Source: Vespa crabro (lineage: Eukaryota; Arthropoda; Insecta; Hymenoptera; Vespidae). From it: 64,000 nt of DNA. The notes under the pieces are model-generated. The model was not told the origin of the DNA. It ran no database searches and saw only the letters and a program-made list of their open reading frames with translations. The stretch covers positions 310,001-374,000 of the forward strand of contig NC_060961.1 in assembly GCF_910589235.1 (NCBI RefSeq). Direction: 5' to 3'. Positions within the stretch are counted from its first letter, which is position 1; each line of letters opens with the position of its first letter. Shown here piece after piece: positions 23,990-36,227 of this stretch. The position numbers and the translations under genes are program-made.

Positions 23990-25764
23990 ATGACGTAAGT
24001 AGTATCGTAAAATATATCCTTACAACCTTTTGGAAATTCGTAAAATAATATGTGATAGTATATATCATTATCGTACTCTTATTTTGTAACATATGTTTTG
24101 TATTGTCTTTCTTTTGTATTTTCATTTTTAAATATCCATCATAAATACATAGTAATAAAATTTACTCCTTTACAGATCTAAAGTAACTTTTAAAATAACT
24201 CTAACTTCGGATCCAAAATTACCATTTAAAGTGTAAGTAATGTTATAAGTAGTAATCGCTTATATACAGAAGAGTGGAATTGTTATTATTAAAATATTTA
24301 CAATTTTTATTGACATGTCAGAACTCTATTTTTCTCAAATATTGCATGTATTTGATAAATTTCTCGAATTATTGGAAAACTCGCATATAAGTACACAAGT
24401 CACCAAAGAGACTGTAAATAAAACTTTTGAATGTGCTAAGTTTATTGAGGCTACAGTAACTAAAGCATATAATGAAAAGATGGAAGATATATTGGAAAAT
24501 TATCTTCGCCAGCATTGGGTTAAAGAAAAGAAAACTAAAATATATAAGTGCAACGATCTAAAGTGTGCTTGTGATAAATTATTAGAAATATACATGAAAG
24601 ATACTTCCATTTCTACCACAATTATTGATGATTTTTTAAAATTGTACATTCAATCTTTTGGGATAGATAGATTGAATAACTTTTTGCTGTGTACACTGAG
24701 GAACTCTACATGTACAAATATGATATTAGAGTCTTTGGAAGATATAGGCTTGTCCATGTCTAAAATAGAAGATGAAGCTTTGATTATGTCATGGGAATAT
24801 GATCTTGAAAATGGTCAGCAGATGGAGGTATCGCAAAAAATAACAAAAATATTAGAAGATGGCCATCTTTCCAGACTTATTCCCCTTTTTATAAATTTAC
24901 ATAATAAGAGCAAATTGAAGATGTTATTTATGAAGTGTTTGTCCTGTAAAGTCATTGAAAATGATGTATTATTTTGTTTGGCTTTAATAAATATTGAAGA
25001 GAAATCTTTTCTAAGCCTCCTAAAGGATAGTTCTGAATTTTGTATCAATTTTGTAGATACAATATTTTATTTTGGACGAAATATGTCAAAAATAAATAAT
25101 GAATGGATATTAGATTCAACATTCAATTACAACGATTTACTTAAAATTATGCATAGATTATTAAATGGCCCTAATGTAGTTCATGAGATAGTACATAGTA
25201 GACTACAATTGGCTAAGATGCAACCAGATTGTACAGTATGGCATAGCATTGAGAAAGATATTGCACAATAATGATTTCTGTATAAATAAAATGTACAACA
25301 GTAAACATTTATTTGCAACAAATTTCGTCTTTGGGTTTTATAATATATTCTCGTATATTTATATTTGTTTGTGCTTAGTAATAAAATGTACACAAAAAAA
25401 GTGTGTATTTAATTTGTACATTGCAAGTATTCTGTCTAGGAAGCATATTACAATTATTTTGTATTATAGAGCTTTCTATATTTACGCTTCCAGACTTAGT
25501 GTACCAGAAACTACACCATTTACTGCTGTATTGAAATTTGCTGCTGAAGAATTTAAAGTGGCAGCAGCAACATCAGCTATTATAACTGATGATGGTATTG
25601 GTATTAATCCACAGCAAACTGCAGGCAAGTATTTAAAAAGAACAAAGATTTTCCAACATGCTTTATCTTCTGACAATAAATTTTTAATTATAGGTAACGT
25701 GTTTCTTAAACATGGCTCTGAACTAAGGTTGATTCCTAGAGATCGAGTTGGTGGAGCTAGGTGA
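23990..25764 (+). CDS. UFM1: Ubiquitin-fold modifier 1
   Basis: Four exons: 23990-23994 (ATG plus two bases), 24176-24232, 25494-25624 and 25694-25764, giving 87 residues. The sequence TSKVTFKITLTSDPKLPFKV, then LSVPETTPFTAVLKFAAEEF, TSAIITDDGIGINP and HGSELRLIPRDRVG is nearly identical to UFM1 of other animals. UFM1 is a ubiquitin-like modifier conjugated through UBA5, UFC1 and UFL1, notably to ribosome and ER proteins (family knowledge). It ends VG-GAR: proteolysis after VG would expose the reactive glycine, and the three residues removed differ from the vertebrate SC tail. The third intron (25625-25693) starts with GC. The second intron contains another gene. Confidence 0.97.
24315..25271 (+). 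CDS. Intronless gene nested in UFM1 intron 2, FANCF-like (tentative)
   Basis: This is one uninterrupted frame of 318 codons from ATG to TAA, followed 13 bases later by AATAAA. It therefore looks like an independent transcription unit and not a UFM1 exon. The protein is all-helical in composition, without signal peptide or membrane segments. Its N-terminus (HVFDKFLELLENS, then FECAKFIEATV and ILENYLRQHWVKEK) can be laid against FANCF residues 6-70 with conserved D-x-F-x-ELL, a helix beginning with A+, and an LxxxLxxxW-x-x-E motif. The C-terminus (LLKIMHRLLNGPNVV, VWHSIEKDI) also fits FANCF. FANCF is an adaptor of the Fanconi anaemia core complex, and its vertebrate gene is also intronless (family knowledge). 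The homology is my reading by eye, so a novel helical protein is the alternative. Confidence 0.7.
   Translation: MSELYFSQILHVFDKFLELLENSHISTQVTKETVNKTFECAKFIEATVTKAYNEKMEDILENYLRQHWVKEKKTKIYKCNDLKCACDKLLEIYMKDTSISTTIIDDFLKLYIQSFGIDRLNNFLLCTLRNSTCTNMILESLEDIGLSMSKIEDEALIMSWEYDLENGQQMEVSQKITKILEDGHLSRLIPLFINLHNKSKLKMLFMKCLSCKVIENDVLFCLALINIEEKSFLSLLKDSSEFCINFVDTIFYFGRNMSKINNEWILDSTFNYNDLLKIMHRLLNGPNVVHEIVHSRLQLAKMQPDCTVWHSIEKDIAQ
25285..25290 (+). promoter_or_regulatory. Poly(A) signal of the nested gene
   Basis: AATAAA lies 13 bases after the stop of the nested gene and inside UFM1 intron 2. It supports separate transcription. Confidence 0.55.
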
Positions 25765-25839
25765 CTCAAAACGTCTAATCGTAATAGCGCCTCAATCTTT
25801 ATACAAGAATTTAAATAATAACGAATTGAAATTAATTTT

Positions 25840-25845
25840 AATAAA
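25840..25845 (+). promoter_or_regulatory. Poly(A) signal of UFM1
   Basis: AATAAA lies about 75 bases after the UFM1 stop codon. Confidence 0.5.
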
Positions 25846-27336
25846 TCACATCTATATGAAAGTTTATGCAATGGTCGTAGCAACAAATTTTACGTATATA
25901 AAAGCATAGATATACAATAATCGAAACATTCCATCATATTATTCTTTGTAAGAACATATGCTAACCTATAAAAAAAAAATCACGATGTTACATCACATAT
26001 TCCTGTTAAAACAAGACATAAGATTTAAACTAAATCAAATGATGATCATTATTTAATTCTAATGCAATTTGAGAATACGGAAAAGACTATGGGATTTTAT
26101 CTGAATTAATGTAAATATAAGAATAGCCTAATCGAAATATAGAGAAATTAGCCTTATTTGGTTTAATAGCTATTTAACGTTATTAAACAAATCCAGTATT
26201 GTTTAAGTATTAATTAATTATACTTAATTAATAATAATAAACGTATATACTAAAAATTATTTAAATGTAGAGAAATGTTTTCTGATCTTAATACATAAGA
26301 ACATTGCACAACATTTGTTTTTTGCTGTAGTACAATTAACTATTATTTAAACATTACTGTATTTGTTTAAATATTATATAGCTATTAACGTACCTAGAAT
26401 ATAAATTAATTTTAATCATTTTCATTGTTCGTTCCTTCTTCTAGAGAACAGTCGAATATTTCCAATGATTTTCCACTATTATCGAATCATATTTTATTTA
26501 AATAATGAATTTATTATTAAATACTTTTATAAATACAAATTTTGCAAAATATTATTTTTTCAATATATTTATAAGGAAAATATATAATGAATAAATATAA
26601 ATTCGTTTATTATTCGATTTATTATTTATTTTTTGACGTGTGTAGTAGAAAATGGAGAGAAGATACGTATGTTTGGCAAGAGCTTATGATCTGTGGCAGA
26701 ATTTTATTTTTATTAATTATTTAATTCAAACGTTTTTTAAATTTTCATTATCCCAATTAATAATGTATTTAATTAATATTTATTGAGGTGAGAAGTATTT
26801 AAGACGGCGCATTGCGTTTGCGTAGCAGGAATTGTTCAACTGTTTGACACTGCGCCATATTTATTCGTTAAGCTAAAATATTTACTGCTTGAGACAGTAT
26901 CTCGTAAAAATAAAATAGTTTGTATACAGGCTTTATTTAAACCGTGTTAGCCATAAGACATTTTTCTACATAATAATAATGATATTTACAGGTACGATGG
27001 ATTTATCAAAAATTATTAAAAATTATTTCCTTCATTCTTCAATTTCCTCATTAGATAAAAAAAATTATTATACTTTGTTATTTAAATGCATTATTATTTA
27101 TAAGTCAAGACTAGCTATAGAATATGTTTAGTTAATAAGATGTGACTGATTTTATAAAATCATTGGCGTATCAGATATCCATAGATTTCATATAATTGAT
27201 GAAAACGTTTATTATTGTGTTTAAATTACGGTAGCGATACTAGCGATCCTGTCGACAATACATGAATTTAACTAGTTGTTCCGAATTTTGCTTACTGTTT
27301 GATTTGACTTGAGTCGAGATCGTTTTATCGTACATT
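25846..27336. other. AT-rich intergenic sequence between UFM1 and PSMB7
   Basis: These are 1.5 kb of very AT-rich sequence with no open frame of note. The final part before 27337 must contain the PSMB7 promoter and 5' UTR. No TATA box is placed convincingly. Confidence 0.6.
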
Positions 27337-28591
27337 ATGTCTACTGTCCTTGTACCCGAAATTCCTGCTCCAGGATTTTCTTTCGATCTCTGTCAGCGGT
27401 AAGGAAATAATATTTCAAATAACAAATTGTCAGCCAAATTTGCCGTAAATGTTTATTTCACAGCATACATAACCTTAATTTGAATAATATTGCTGTGTCA
27501 TTTTAAACGCTTTGCTCTTTATAAAACATAAGAACACTTTTTTTATGCATTTACTTATTATCTTTATTTTTTTATTGAATAGATTTAATTTGTAACGTCG
27601 AATATTTATTTTTGCAGGAATAAGTTTTTATTAAAGAAAGGATTTAAGGCTCCGTCCGCTATTAAGACAGGTACTACTATTGCAGGAGTTGTTTTCAAAG
27701 ATGGAGTTGTTCTTGGGGGTGATACACGTGCCACCGAAGATTCTATTGTGGCAGATAAAAATTCTAGAAAAATTCACTACCTTGCTCAGAACATGTAGTA
27801 AGTAAACTGTTACAATCATTATTAAAATTATCAATTGTTAAATAGAATATATATCTTCAGTTTTAAATTAATTAAGATGCAATAATGAAATAATCATTGT
27901 ATTGATTCAGCTGTTGCGGAGCAGGAACTGCAGCGGATAATGAGATGACTTGTCAAATGATTGCTAGTCAATTGGAATTACATCGTTTAAACACTGGTCG
28001 TATTGTACCCGTTTGCACTGCCAATTCAATGTTCAAACAATTTTTGTTTCGGCATCAAGGTCATATTGGTGTAGCTTTGGTGTTAGGTGGTGTTGATTTA
28101 GACGGTCCACATTTGTATGCTATTTTTCCTCATGGATCTAGTGAAAAATATATGTTCACCAGTATGGGCTCGGGATCATTAGCTGCAATGGCTGTACTTG
28201 AAAGTAGATGGAAGCCTGACCTGACGGTATACAATTTGTTTTTCTTAACCAAAACTCAAAATTTTCAACTTGTATCTTAAAATACTTTTATCTTAAATAT
28301 TAATATATTTAATAGGAGGAAGAAGCCAAAGGGTTGGTTGCAGATGCTATTCGAGCGGGTGTTTTCAATGACTTAGCATCTGGCTCAAATGTAGATTTGT
28401 GCGTTATACGCAAAGGATCTGTCGATTATCTGCGTCCTTATGATATAGCCAATGTAAAAGGAGAACGTCAAGCGTCTTATAGATATAAAAAGGGAACTAC
28501 TGCGATTCTTACTAAAACTGTGCGTCCTATAATTATAGAAGAAGAAACAGTTCGTGTAGTGGAAGCTGAACCAATGGATACTTCTTCTTGA
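27337..28591 (+). CDS. PSMB7: Proteasome subunit beta type-7 (beta-2, trypsin-like)
   Basis: Four exons, 27337-27398, 27618-27797, 27911-28226 and 28316-28591, encode 277 residues, the same length as human PSMB7. A propeptide ends at KTG, and the mature N-terminal threonine (about residue 40) opens TTIAGVVFKDGVVLGGDTRA. Asp and Lys of the active site are seen in GGDTRAT and RKIHYL. CCGAGTAADNEMT and SMGSGSLAAMAVLE are typical of the family. The C-terminal extension (EEETVRVVEAEPMDTSS) is the arm that clasps the neighbouring beta-3 subunit (family knowledge). The product is a catalytic subunit of the 20S proteasome that cleaves after basic residues. It is convergent with villin, 266 bases between stops. 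Confidence 0.97.
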
Positions 28592-28647
28592 AGATAGAGT
28601 CTGCTCTTAATTTAATATTAAATTGATAAAATTTGTGAATTTTCCTT

Positions 28648-28653
28648 AATAAA
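28648..28653 (+). promoter_or_regulatory. Poly(A) signal of PSMB7
   Basis: AATAAA lies about 56 bases after the PSMB7 stop and just before a TA repeat at 28658-28690. Confidence 0.55.
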
Positions 28654-28660
28654 ATCTTAC

Positions 28661-28691
<31 letters not shown>

Positions 28692-28857
28692 CTTCATAGG
28701 TGAGGAATTTTTTAGGTTTCTTTGTTTTATTTTTAGAAACCATCGCGAAAATACATATTTGAAGTCCAAATAGTAAAGTAAGATTAACGCATTTATTTTA
28801 ATGAATTTATAATAAAATGTGCACATGGGAAATTGAAGTTTGAAATTTTCGCAGTGA

Positions 28858-31800
28858 TTAGAAGAGTCCTGCTGACTGCTTCAACCTCTGCCTCTTCCAG
28901 GCAGGAAGTTTCTCAAATTCGGCAGGCTCCATTTTAAATATCGCTATAAAATTATCAAAGGTAAGGTGCATTTCTTTCCGTGCAACATCAACACCAGTTG
29001 GCAAATTTTCAGCGTCGTTTTTCAATACCGATAACGGATATTTAATAAAATTATCAAATTCCGTTGTTACTTTTCCGGTTGTCTGTATCTTAATAGACAA
29101 TTCTTTCTCTTGTAGAGAGCTGCATATTATTTCAAAAGATTTATAATCTCGTAGTAGGTTATGATTCCAATTTTCGAAAAGTCCTATAAAAGTTGGTGGT
29201 TCCATCCCTTTTAGAAATGTAAGCAACTTCTATTATTACAAATTTAATATTAACTTTAATAGAAATGACGATATACCATACCTTGCTTAATTATAGAAAT
29301 CGTTGTATTACGGTCTCTCCCTGCCGGATGGCTGTACAAGAATATCATTGCATCTTCTACACACTCTTTCAAAGATTTTGTTGCTGATAGTTTGCCTAAC
29401 CAAATCCAAATCATATTTCCAGCATCCAGTAACCACGTAGCCTCCGGAATAAGTGAACTTTGTCCAAAGCCAAGAACTTCTTCGCCAACAAAAATATTAC
29501 CCTCCGTTTGACATCGAAAGAGATGTTTCTCCTGTTCCTCTTCGCTTTCAGCAACCTCTGTGCCATACGTTCCACGACCTTAAAGGAAAAGAATATCAAT
29601 ACGAGTAATTTAAACACCTATTAAATTAAGATCTTTACCTCCCAGCTCTGCCCAGAATTCGTTGCCTTCTTTACTCTCTAAAACGAGTGGTGCATTTTTC
29701 GGTGCAAGACGTCGAGAAGCTTGTCTGGCATCACCGGTACTTCTAGCACCACACCAGACAACTGGATTAGATGAGAATAGTATGAAAACACCGCTAGAAT
29801 CTAAACTACTGGATCTCGCTGGACGTTCAACAGCTTTCGACGTGTATGGCGTCGATCCGAATACCCTTACAAGATATTTTTCTGGCGCTGAAACGAGAAC
29901 AGTTAAATATTGAAGTTTACGGATGTTTCCGTTGCTGACATTCTAGACGATGCTTACGAAAATCACGATGACGTCCAGCAAGTATCTTCAATGTGCCATT
30001 ATATATTTGCAACATATGTGGTGGCTCTCTGCCCTGAGAAGCTTTTATCAGTTGACCAGACTCCTCTTCAGCTATGCGACAAGCCATATCCAAAGCAGCC
30101 TCTCTGTCAAATTTTATAGTATGAACACCTTCCCAACAGTATACCTTTAGAAAAGATAACATTATATGTTTCTGGGGAAGTAAGATCTTCTATGTGTTGA
30201 AAAAGAAATCAGAGAGAAAGAGAGAGAGATACGCACTATCGTTCTGCACCTACGACCCTGGCCATATTTATATCTCATAACGTAACATGCTTCGGCATAA
30301 TAAATTGCTCTGTCAACGACTTCAATCATACCCTCCTTCTGATTAACTCTCCATAGAGTTTTCTCACCAGAACCATCATCAATCAATTGACATTCGGCTG
30401 CCATTCTGGGTCTCTCGTTCATGTAATCGGGTTCAAAAGTAGGTGGCAATGTTAATGGTCTCATCTTAGAGGGTTCCCATCCTCTCAACAGAGCCTTCAT
30501 TTCGATTGGTTCATAACCTTGGATGGCTCTAGCAACTGGTATCGTCGCACTATAATTCTTCTTCTTTACGAAGCCACGAGCGTTTCGGACAGCTTCTAGC
30601 TTTTCTCGAGTGTTAACGTCTCGTCCTACCCAGGCCCAAACACCAGTCTCTCCACGATCTATCAGATATACGGATCCAGAAGTGAGATCGGTACGTAAGA
30701 TCGGACCGGACTTAAGTTCAGCAACTTTATATTTTCCAGATTGTTCGCAGCATTTATAGAGTTTTACAGGAGCAGGTATGTTGATTCGATGAAGACGGTC
30801 TGGTGCCACTGTTCTACAGGAAGGATCTAGGACGGTAGCAAAAAGGTGCCTGTCTCCTTTTGGAAGGGTCTGTTCGTAGCCATCCTCGACGATAATCACT
30901 CGAACGTCGTTATTATTCTCTTTCCTTTCTTCTAAAATAGCTGCCGCGTGTCTCTTATGTAACGGATCGGCAGACGATCCGAGCCACAGAAATACTGTAC
31001 CTCTGTATAGTAAAAAAATGGAATCATAAATTCAGTTGTAATGCCATACAATACGATTATAAATACCTTGAATGAACATCTATTAGAATCACATCTTTGG
31101 AGGTGAAATTTTCCCAACGAACTTTGTCTAGTTCGATCAAAATCGGTATTGTAATACCGGAAACCCTGTGCATCGTACAAGTCGGTGTCTCGAAATGAAG
31201 ATTCTCTATGACGAGCCTTTGCCGGAAATACGAAAGAAATCTAGGACTTTCACGTTCTTGAGCCTCCCTCGATAGAATTGTCGCTGAAACCTGTGAATCT
31301 AATTCGGCTGCACGTAAGGCTGCGGCACCGGAAATCGTAGCATCGCAACTGGATCCAATCCAAAAATGGATGGCACGTATCGAAGATACTCCTTTTAAAT
31401 CCTTTATCTAATCGAAACGATTAAAATCCGCGTGATATTTTATAAGTTATTAACAATAAGTTGCACGATTATTTTATTCAATTACCGGCATTCCAGGATA
31501 CGGCAGAGGACCATCTTTGGAAGATACTGCATAAATAATATAGGCTGATTCCGTTAGGAAAAATCCTATGTTATTTGTTGAAACAGCTGTGGCACGTAAA
31601 CCTTGCTGTAGACAAAAATGATATTTAAATTTATCATCCAATTTTTCCTCCTTTTCTTTTTTCTTTTTTTTTTTTTTTTCCTTTTTTCTTTTTGGTAAGG
31701 AATTGTCGATCGTTGCAATGAAGATTTATAAAATTTACACTTTACAGATTCGGCATAGAAAAGATGTTTAAAAGCGATTAAAATAAAAATACCTCAATTT

Positions 31801-31936
31801 TCCAGACTCGGAAAGTACTGCTATCCTTTGGTACGTTCTTGAAGATATCACCAGTAGAATCGTCGGAACGGCAACTTCTCTCATCCTGCACGAACATATT
31901 TGATAGATCCGGATAAACCACAATGGCATTTGACAT
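28858..31936 (-). CDS. qua: Villin-like actin-binding protein (quail)
   Basis: Eight coding exons from 5' to 3': 31793-31936, 31486-31605, 31067-31407, 30237-31002, 29958-30144, 29639-29887, 29282-29578 and 28858-29207. They close in phase to about 817 residues (human villin is 827). Gelsolin-type repeats show in FRVWKIE, AIHFWIGSSCDATISGAAALRA, VFLWLGSSADPLHKRHAAA, VYLIDRGETGVWAWVGRDV, TLWRVNQKEGMIEV and MIWIWLGKLSA, with the bridge IIKQGMEPPTFIGLFENW. The C-terminus is a full headpiece: LPTGVDVARKEMHLT, FDNFIAIFKM, LPAWKRQRLKQSAGLF. Villins bundle, cap and sever actin; fly quail acts in nurse-cell actin bundles (family knowledge). The lysine-rich WKRQRLKQSAGLF end suggests that F-actin bundling is retained. 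Confidence 0.94.
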
Positions 31937-32725
31937 ATTTTACAAGGATTATGGTGAAAGTTCTTCGTGAAACGAGTCGAATGAAGAGGAAACGGCCGAT
32001 TTTTTAAGCGATACAACGAAGCGAGGCGAAGTACAGGAAGTTGAATTGTTCACCCTAACTATAATTAGTAACGGTATGTTTAGGAAAGCGTGATATTAAC
32101 CGGTCAACAATCGGTACCAAACATTTAGTGTTTTGCCTATCGTTATCAGCAACAAGATTTTATGCATTCGAAGTGTTAGAACGTTTCCTATCGGAGAAAA
32201 TTCGCGATAAATCGACTTTATTTCGAATAAACGTGCTATTTCGTTGATTGTAGTTAGTTTATTATTAAAACATCGATAATATACGCGCGTAGTTTTTAAA
32301 AATCATTCTGGGTTAATGAATTGAGCTTTCTTTCCAGATAAATTTTCAAATTCGTTAATTAATTGATAATATTTGTTCTGAAATTTCCAAGAAGATTTTT
32401 GAAAGACATTAAGAACGACAAGACTTGTCATACGAATTAAGAAGTGTACGAATCTTTCCCTACAATCTAGCAATACTCTTTCTAACTCTCGTTGAATATT
32501 CGTGCATTTCGCAACGCGGAGAAACGCGGACCGGTATCCGTATACTACGATCGCTGTCAGAAAACTGGGGTATGAGAACTCACGAGAGCGAGATCCTCTA
32601 GTTAGGATCCAACGAGTACGTTCTCAGGTAATCCATATGATCGTGTTCGTACGTGATTATATGTCCTGTCTCGTGTTTGTATCTGCCTTTTCTAAGATCA
32701 TTATGCATATAGGTCTACGTCTATG

Positions 32726-33027
32726 TACAGGACGTTCCTAAAATCTTTCATCAATTTATTGATAAAGATGATCGTATATAAGAATATTTATAAAAATAAT
32801 TTTTAATTTCAAACATATTATTCGTAAAAAGTCTTTGACATTTTTACGTTAAATAAATCTTACTTAATGTAAATTTTTTTAATGCTTTAAATACGTCTAA
32901 TATATCTAATAAGATTGTAAAATTTCGATTTTTTGTTCGACGGCATGTTCGAAGGATTGTAAATTTAGAGAGAAACATTTTTAGGGCTTATCTTTAGTTT
33001 CATAAAATTTTGTAGGAACACTCTGTA
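32726..33027. mobile_element. Non-autonomous inverted-repeat element (MITE-like)
   Basis: The left end reads TA-CAGGACGTTCCTAAAAT. The right end, read on the other strand, is TA-CAGAGTGTTCCTACAAAAT. These form imperfect terminal inverted repeats bounded by TA dinucleotides, the target site of Tc1/mariner-type transposons. The roughly 300-base interior is AT-rich and codes for nothing. The class is inferred from the ends alone. Confidence 0.5.
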
Positions 33028-35295
33028 TATCTGTACAATCTACATAATTTAAGTGACATCGAACGCATTCTCCACTTGACGCACGAATTGGTACTCGCAC
33101 GCACACGCAGTTAGTTCGTCGCCTTTGATTTCCTGTGTACTCGAAGTTTTCATTCATACCAACGTGTTATATGCATTTCCGCGAGAGAGCACGTGCTCTT
33201 ATACAACTGTTGCTAACGATTAGTTGGCGTTATTTTACTTATTGAATGGATGCGTTTAGATTTTAATGCTCGTACCGGTATTTCTACTTATTTACTACGA
33301 CCTGTAGTGATAAATCGTTATCGTCGTTAGTTGAAGGATTCGAAATCTTGTCGTATTTCTTTAATTAACTCTTCTACAAGTTTGATCTTTATTAACGCGA
33401 CAGATGCTCGATGAATGTGCCGTTGCGAGCGCTTGACACACATGCATTGTACCTTACATCCGCTTGTGTAAACTTTTTAGAATTATCATTGCGTTTTGCA
33501 CGACCGACATTTTTGCATTTTTCGTCCTACAGATGCAGAAAATATATTCAGATTCTAAAGAAAATCAAAAGGATATCAAGGAAGGAATAATCTAACACGC
33601 GATTAAAATAGTTACTCAACGTAACATTAATTTGTAACATCATTATATTTGCATCTACTATTATACATGCATACTTACATATGTAATACTTGCATATATA
33701 AGTATATATACTTATGGACTTAAATGACTGCCGCTTAAGCATCGTTCGCGACAATCATTTCTGGCAGGAAATAACGGCCATGTTCTACGTACGCCTACTA
33801 CATCGTTTGCGTAGTCTTCGTCTTCTTCTTTGGCATCGAGTTACGCGAAAACATAGAAATTCGTGTTCTCTCGAGCACGACGGATTTAACGCGCATCCTT
33901 TCTTTCGCAACAACACGCAGCTACGTCGGTGAAAAGATAATTTTCTTTTTTTCTTTTCTTTCTACCCGAGATAGAAAGGCACAATTCTCTTTTAGCCTTT
34001 ATAATAATTTATTCTTCGTGTAAAAACAAAATATATTTAACACCGCACGAAGGAGAAAGCACCGTCGAAAATTGAAAGATTGTTCATTTGGATGTAGAAT
34101 ATAACGTGCCCGTAGAAATGTTCAGTTTCTTATCTGATTATTCGTATGCTTTAACTGATTCCTCTTTGTTTAAGCTCAGATAATAATCATAGAATCCTTT
34201 CTTAATATGTTGCAGATTCGCTATCAAGTCGAAAAGAAATGAATAGAGAGAAATAGGCGAAGTCGAAAAAGGGAAGAAGCAAAAGGGCAAAGCCATGGTC
34301 GTCTCTTTGTAAACGAATAATGGATCATTATTTCTAACTCACCCATTTATTGTTAGAGAAATCCATTTTTATTCCTTTGTCGTCACGTCCTTGTGCCATT
34401 TAATTTTAAGGTAGAGCCGTTTAATGTTATTTTTTTGGTGAAAAATCGAAGAATGATTGTTTAAAGGCGCTAAGAAGGATAACGTGATAGCTCTCACGCG
34501 AAACGACGCTTAACTGTACGCGGAACAACTGATACTGCACATTCGTGGCTAAAAAAGAAACCATACCGGTACGGACTCGTCCGGAAGTGGGTCCGGAACT
34601 CTGATCGGCCAGCCGTAACACACGGGTAACTTGGTGAATACACGCAGAACCATGCGGGCATAGCCTCGACGGCGTTGGTGCATTCATTTCATCTCAACTC
34701 ACCTGAACGTACCTGTTCGACTTTACTCACGATTATCTTATTCAAAGTCACGATCAAAAGCCCTTTTAATGATGAATTAGAATTACTGTTTACATTTCGT
34801 CTATATTTACATAATGAACATTTATAATGATTTTTTTCGGAATTAAATAACTATATACTAATAAGAAATTTTATAACCCTTGAACATAGGCAACTTTATC
34901 TTACATACATGTCTGTAGGAATGGTTTGCCTACCACTTGGGGATAAAGAATTTTTTCTTATTACGCTGTTCTTCGTCTCCATTTTTATCATGATTCACGC
35001 TTACGTCTAGACGTAATAATCCTTGACCGATTTTGATGAACAGGGTCTCATTTTAAAGATAAAGATTTAAACGAAGAGACGATTTATTATAATTATCGAA
35101 AATGCTTTATTTTCCTTCAAAAGAGTCTTATTAAAAAATGTTGTTCTTTCTAGAACAGTTCATGCATAAAAATAAAGCTTCTTCAAAAATTCGAAACAGC
35201 GGTCATCTTCACGTTTAATAGAGTAGATTTTAAAGTAGAGTCACCGTCAGTTCATGGGTCTCCAGATGCAGCAATCTCCACGTGGTGAGATCTAG

Positions 35296-35349
35296 GTCGG
35301 TACTACTTGTGATATATCGAAATTAAATTCGATGCAAGTACTACCGGGA
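35296..35349 (+). repeat. Imperfect inverted repeat able to fold as a hairpin
   Basis: CGGTACTACTTG followed by ATCGAA pairs with TTCGAT and CAAGTACTACCG across a short AT-rich loop, giving a stem of about 20 pairs with a bulge. It may be a transcribed hairpin or a chance palindrome. I do not recognise a known microRNA. Confidence 0.35.
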
Positions 35350-36227
35350 GAATGGCTATATATTTCGGAGCGTTTTCATTGCGCTATTTCTTTTTGTGCT
35401 TTTCTCTATAGCAGTAGTCCACTTTATATTATATTATTACCATTACTATAATAATAATAAATAATACAATAATATATACAATAAGAATAACGACAAGAAA
35501 ATGAAAAGATAGAAGAAATGCATATATATATTTATTTTATATAAAATAATTTTCGATGTATAAATATTCGACATAATCTTATTTCTTTTTTTGTTGCAGA
35601 TTTATAGATTAGTTATTGCATGTAACAATTACATTTATTATTCATTATGCATTTATATCGTAAAATAAATGCATACCGACGCTGCATCGTATCGCACATG
35701 AATCACTGTAACAGGCACGATATCATCAAATAAGGATATAAATACGAGCGGGTGAAAGGTATGAGTTACTAACACTAATTCACACTAACCCGATTGTTAT
35801 GTTGCACTTAAAAAAGATATAAATTACACAAGTTTATACATTGATACGCTAGAGATACGGTAGAGACAGTGTGTTCCAGCTTACGTTTGTAGTTCACTTG
35901 CGCGCTGAAGTCACATACGCACACACACACACACACACACCTCAAGCGAAAGGTGATGAACAATCAATGATGATAACGTTCGCAAGCTACATTATCGACA
36001 AAATATAAAGTTTTGCTGATCTAGGTAGGTGCGATTAATTAATATTCGCATAAATAATTACAATAAATAGATATGGATCGCGTTTCTAATTTCATTCGGT
36101 TTTCTAAAACAAAGGAAAGATCTTTGAGCGATTTTGTTGGTCGATTAATCATTCCTCGAAGTTGAATATAAAAAAGAAGAAAAAACAGTAGAATTGCGTT
36201 ATGGACCCTGTTAAGAAGAACATTTAG

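Larger units (their letters stand above)
31937..36227. other. 4.3 kb between villin and the tentative gene at 36.2 kb
   Basis: There is no recognised coding exon. The region contains the villin promoter and probably non-coding 5' exons: a GTGAGT donor-like site is read on the minus strand near 34700. It also holds a MITE-like element (32726-33027), a hairpin (about 35296-35349) and a short CA repeat at 35922-35941. Open frames such as those at 32502, 33714 and 34427 have no family signature. Confidence 0.5.

Noticed and set aside
33714..33932. Arg-rich plus-strand open frame of 72 codons
   Set aside because: There is no homology signal. It ends at a GT-like site, but no continuing exon was found.
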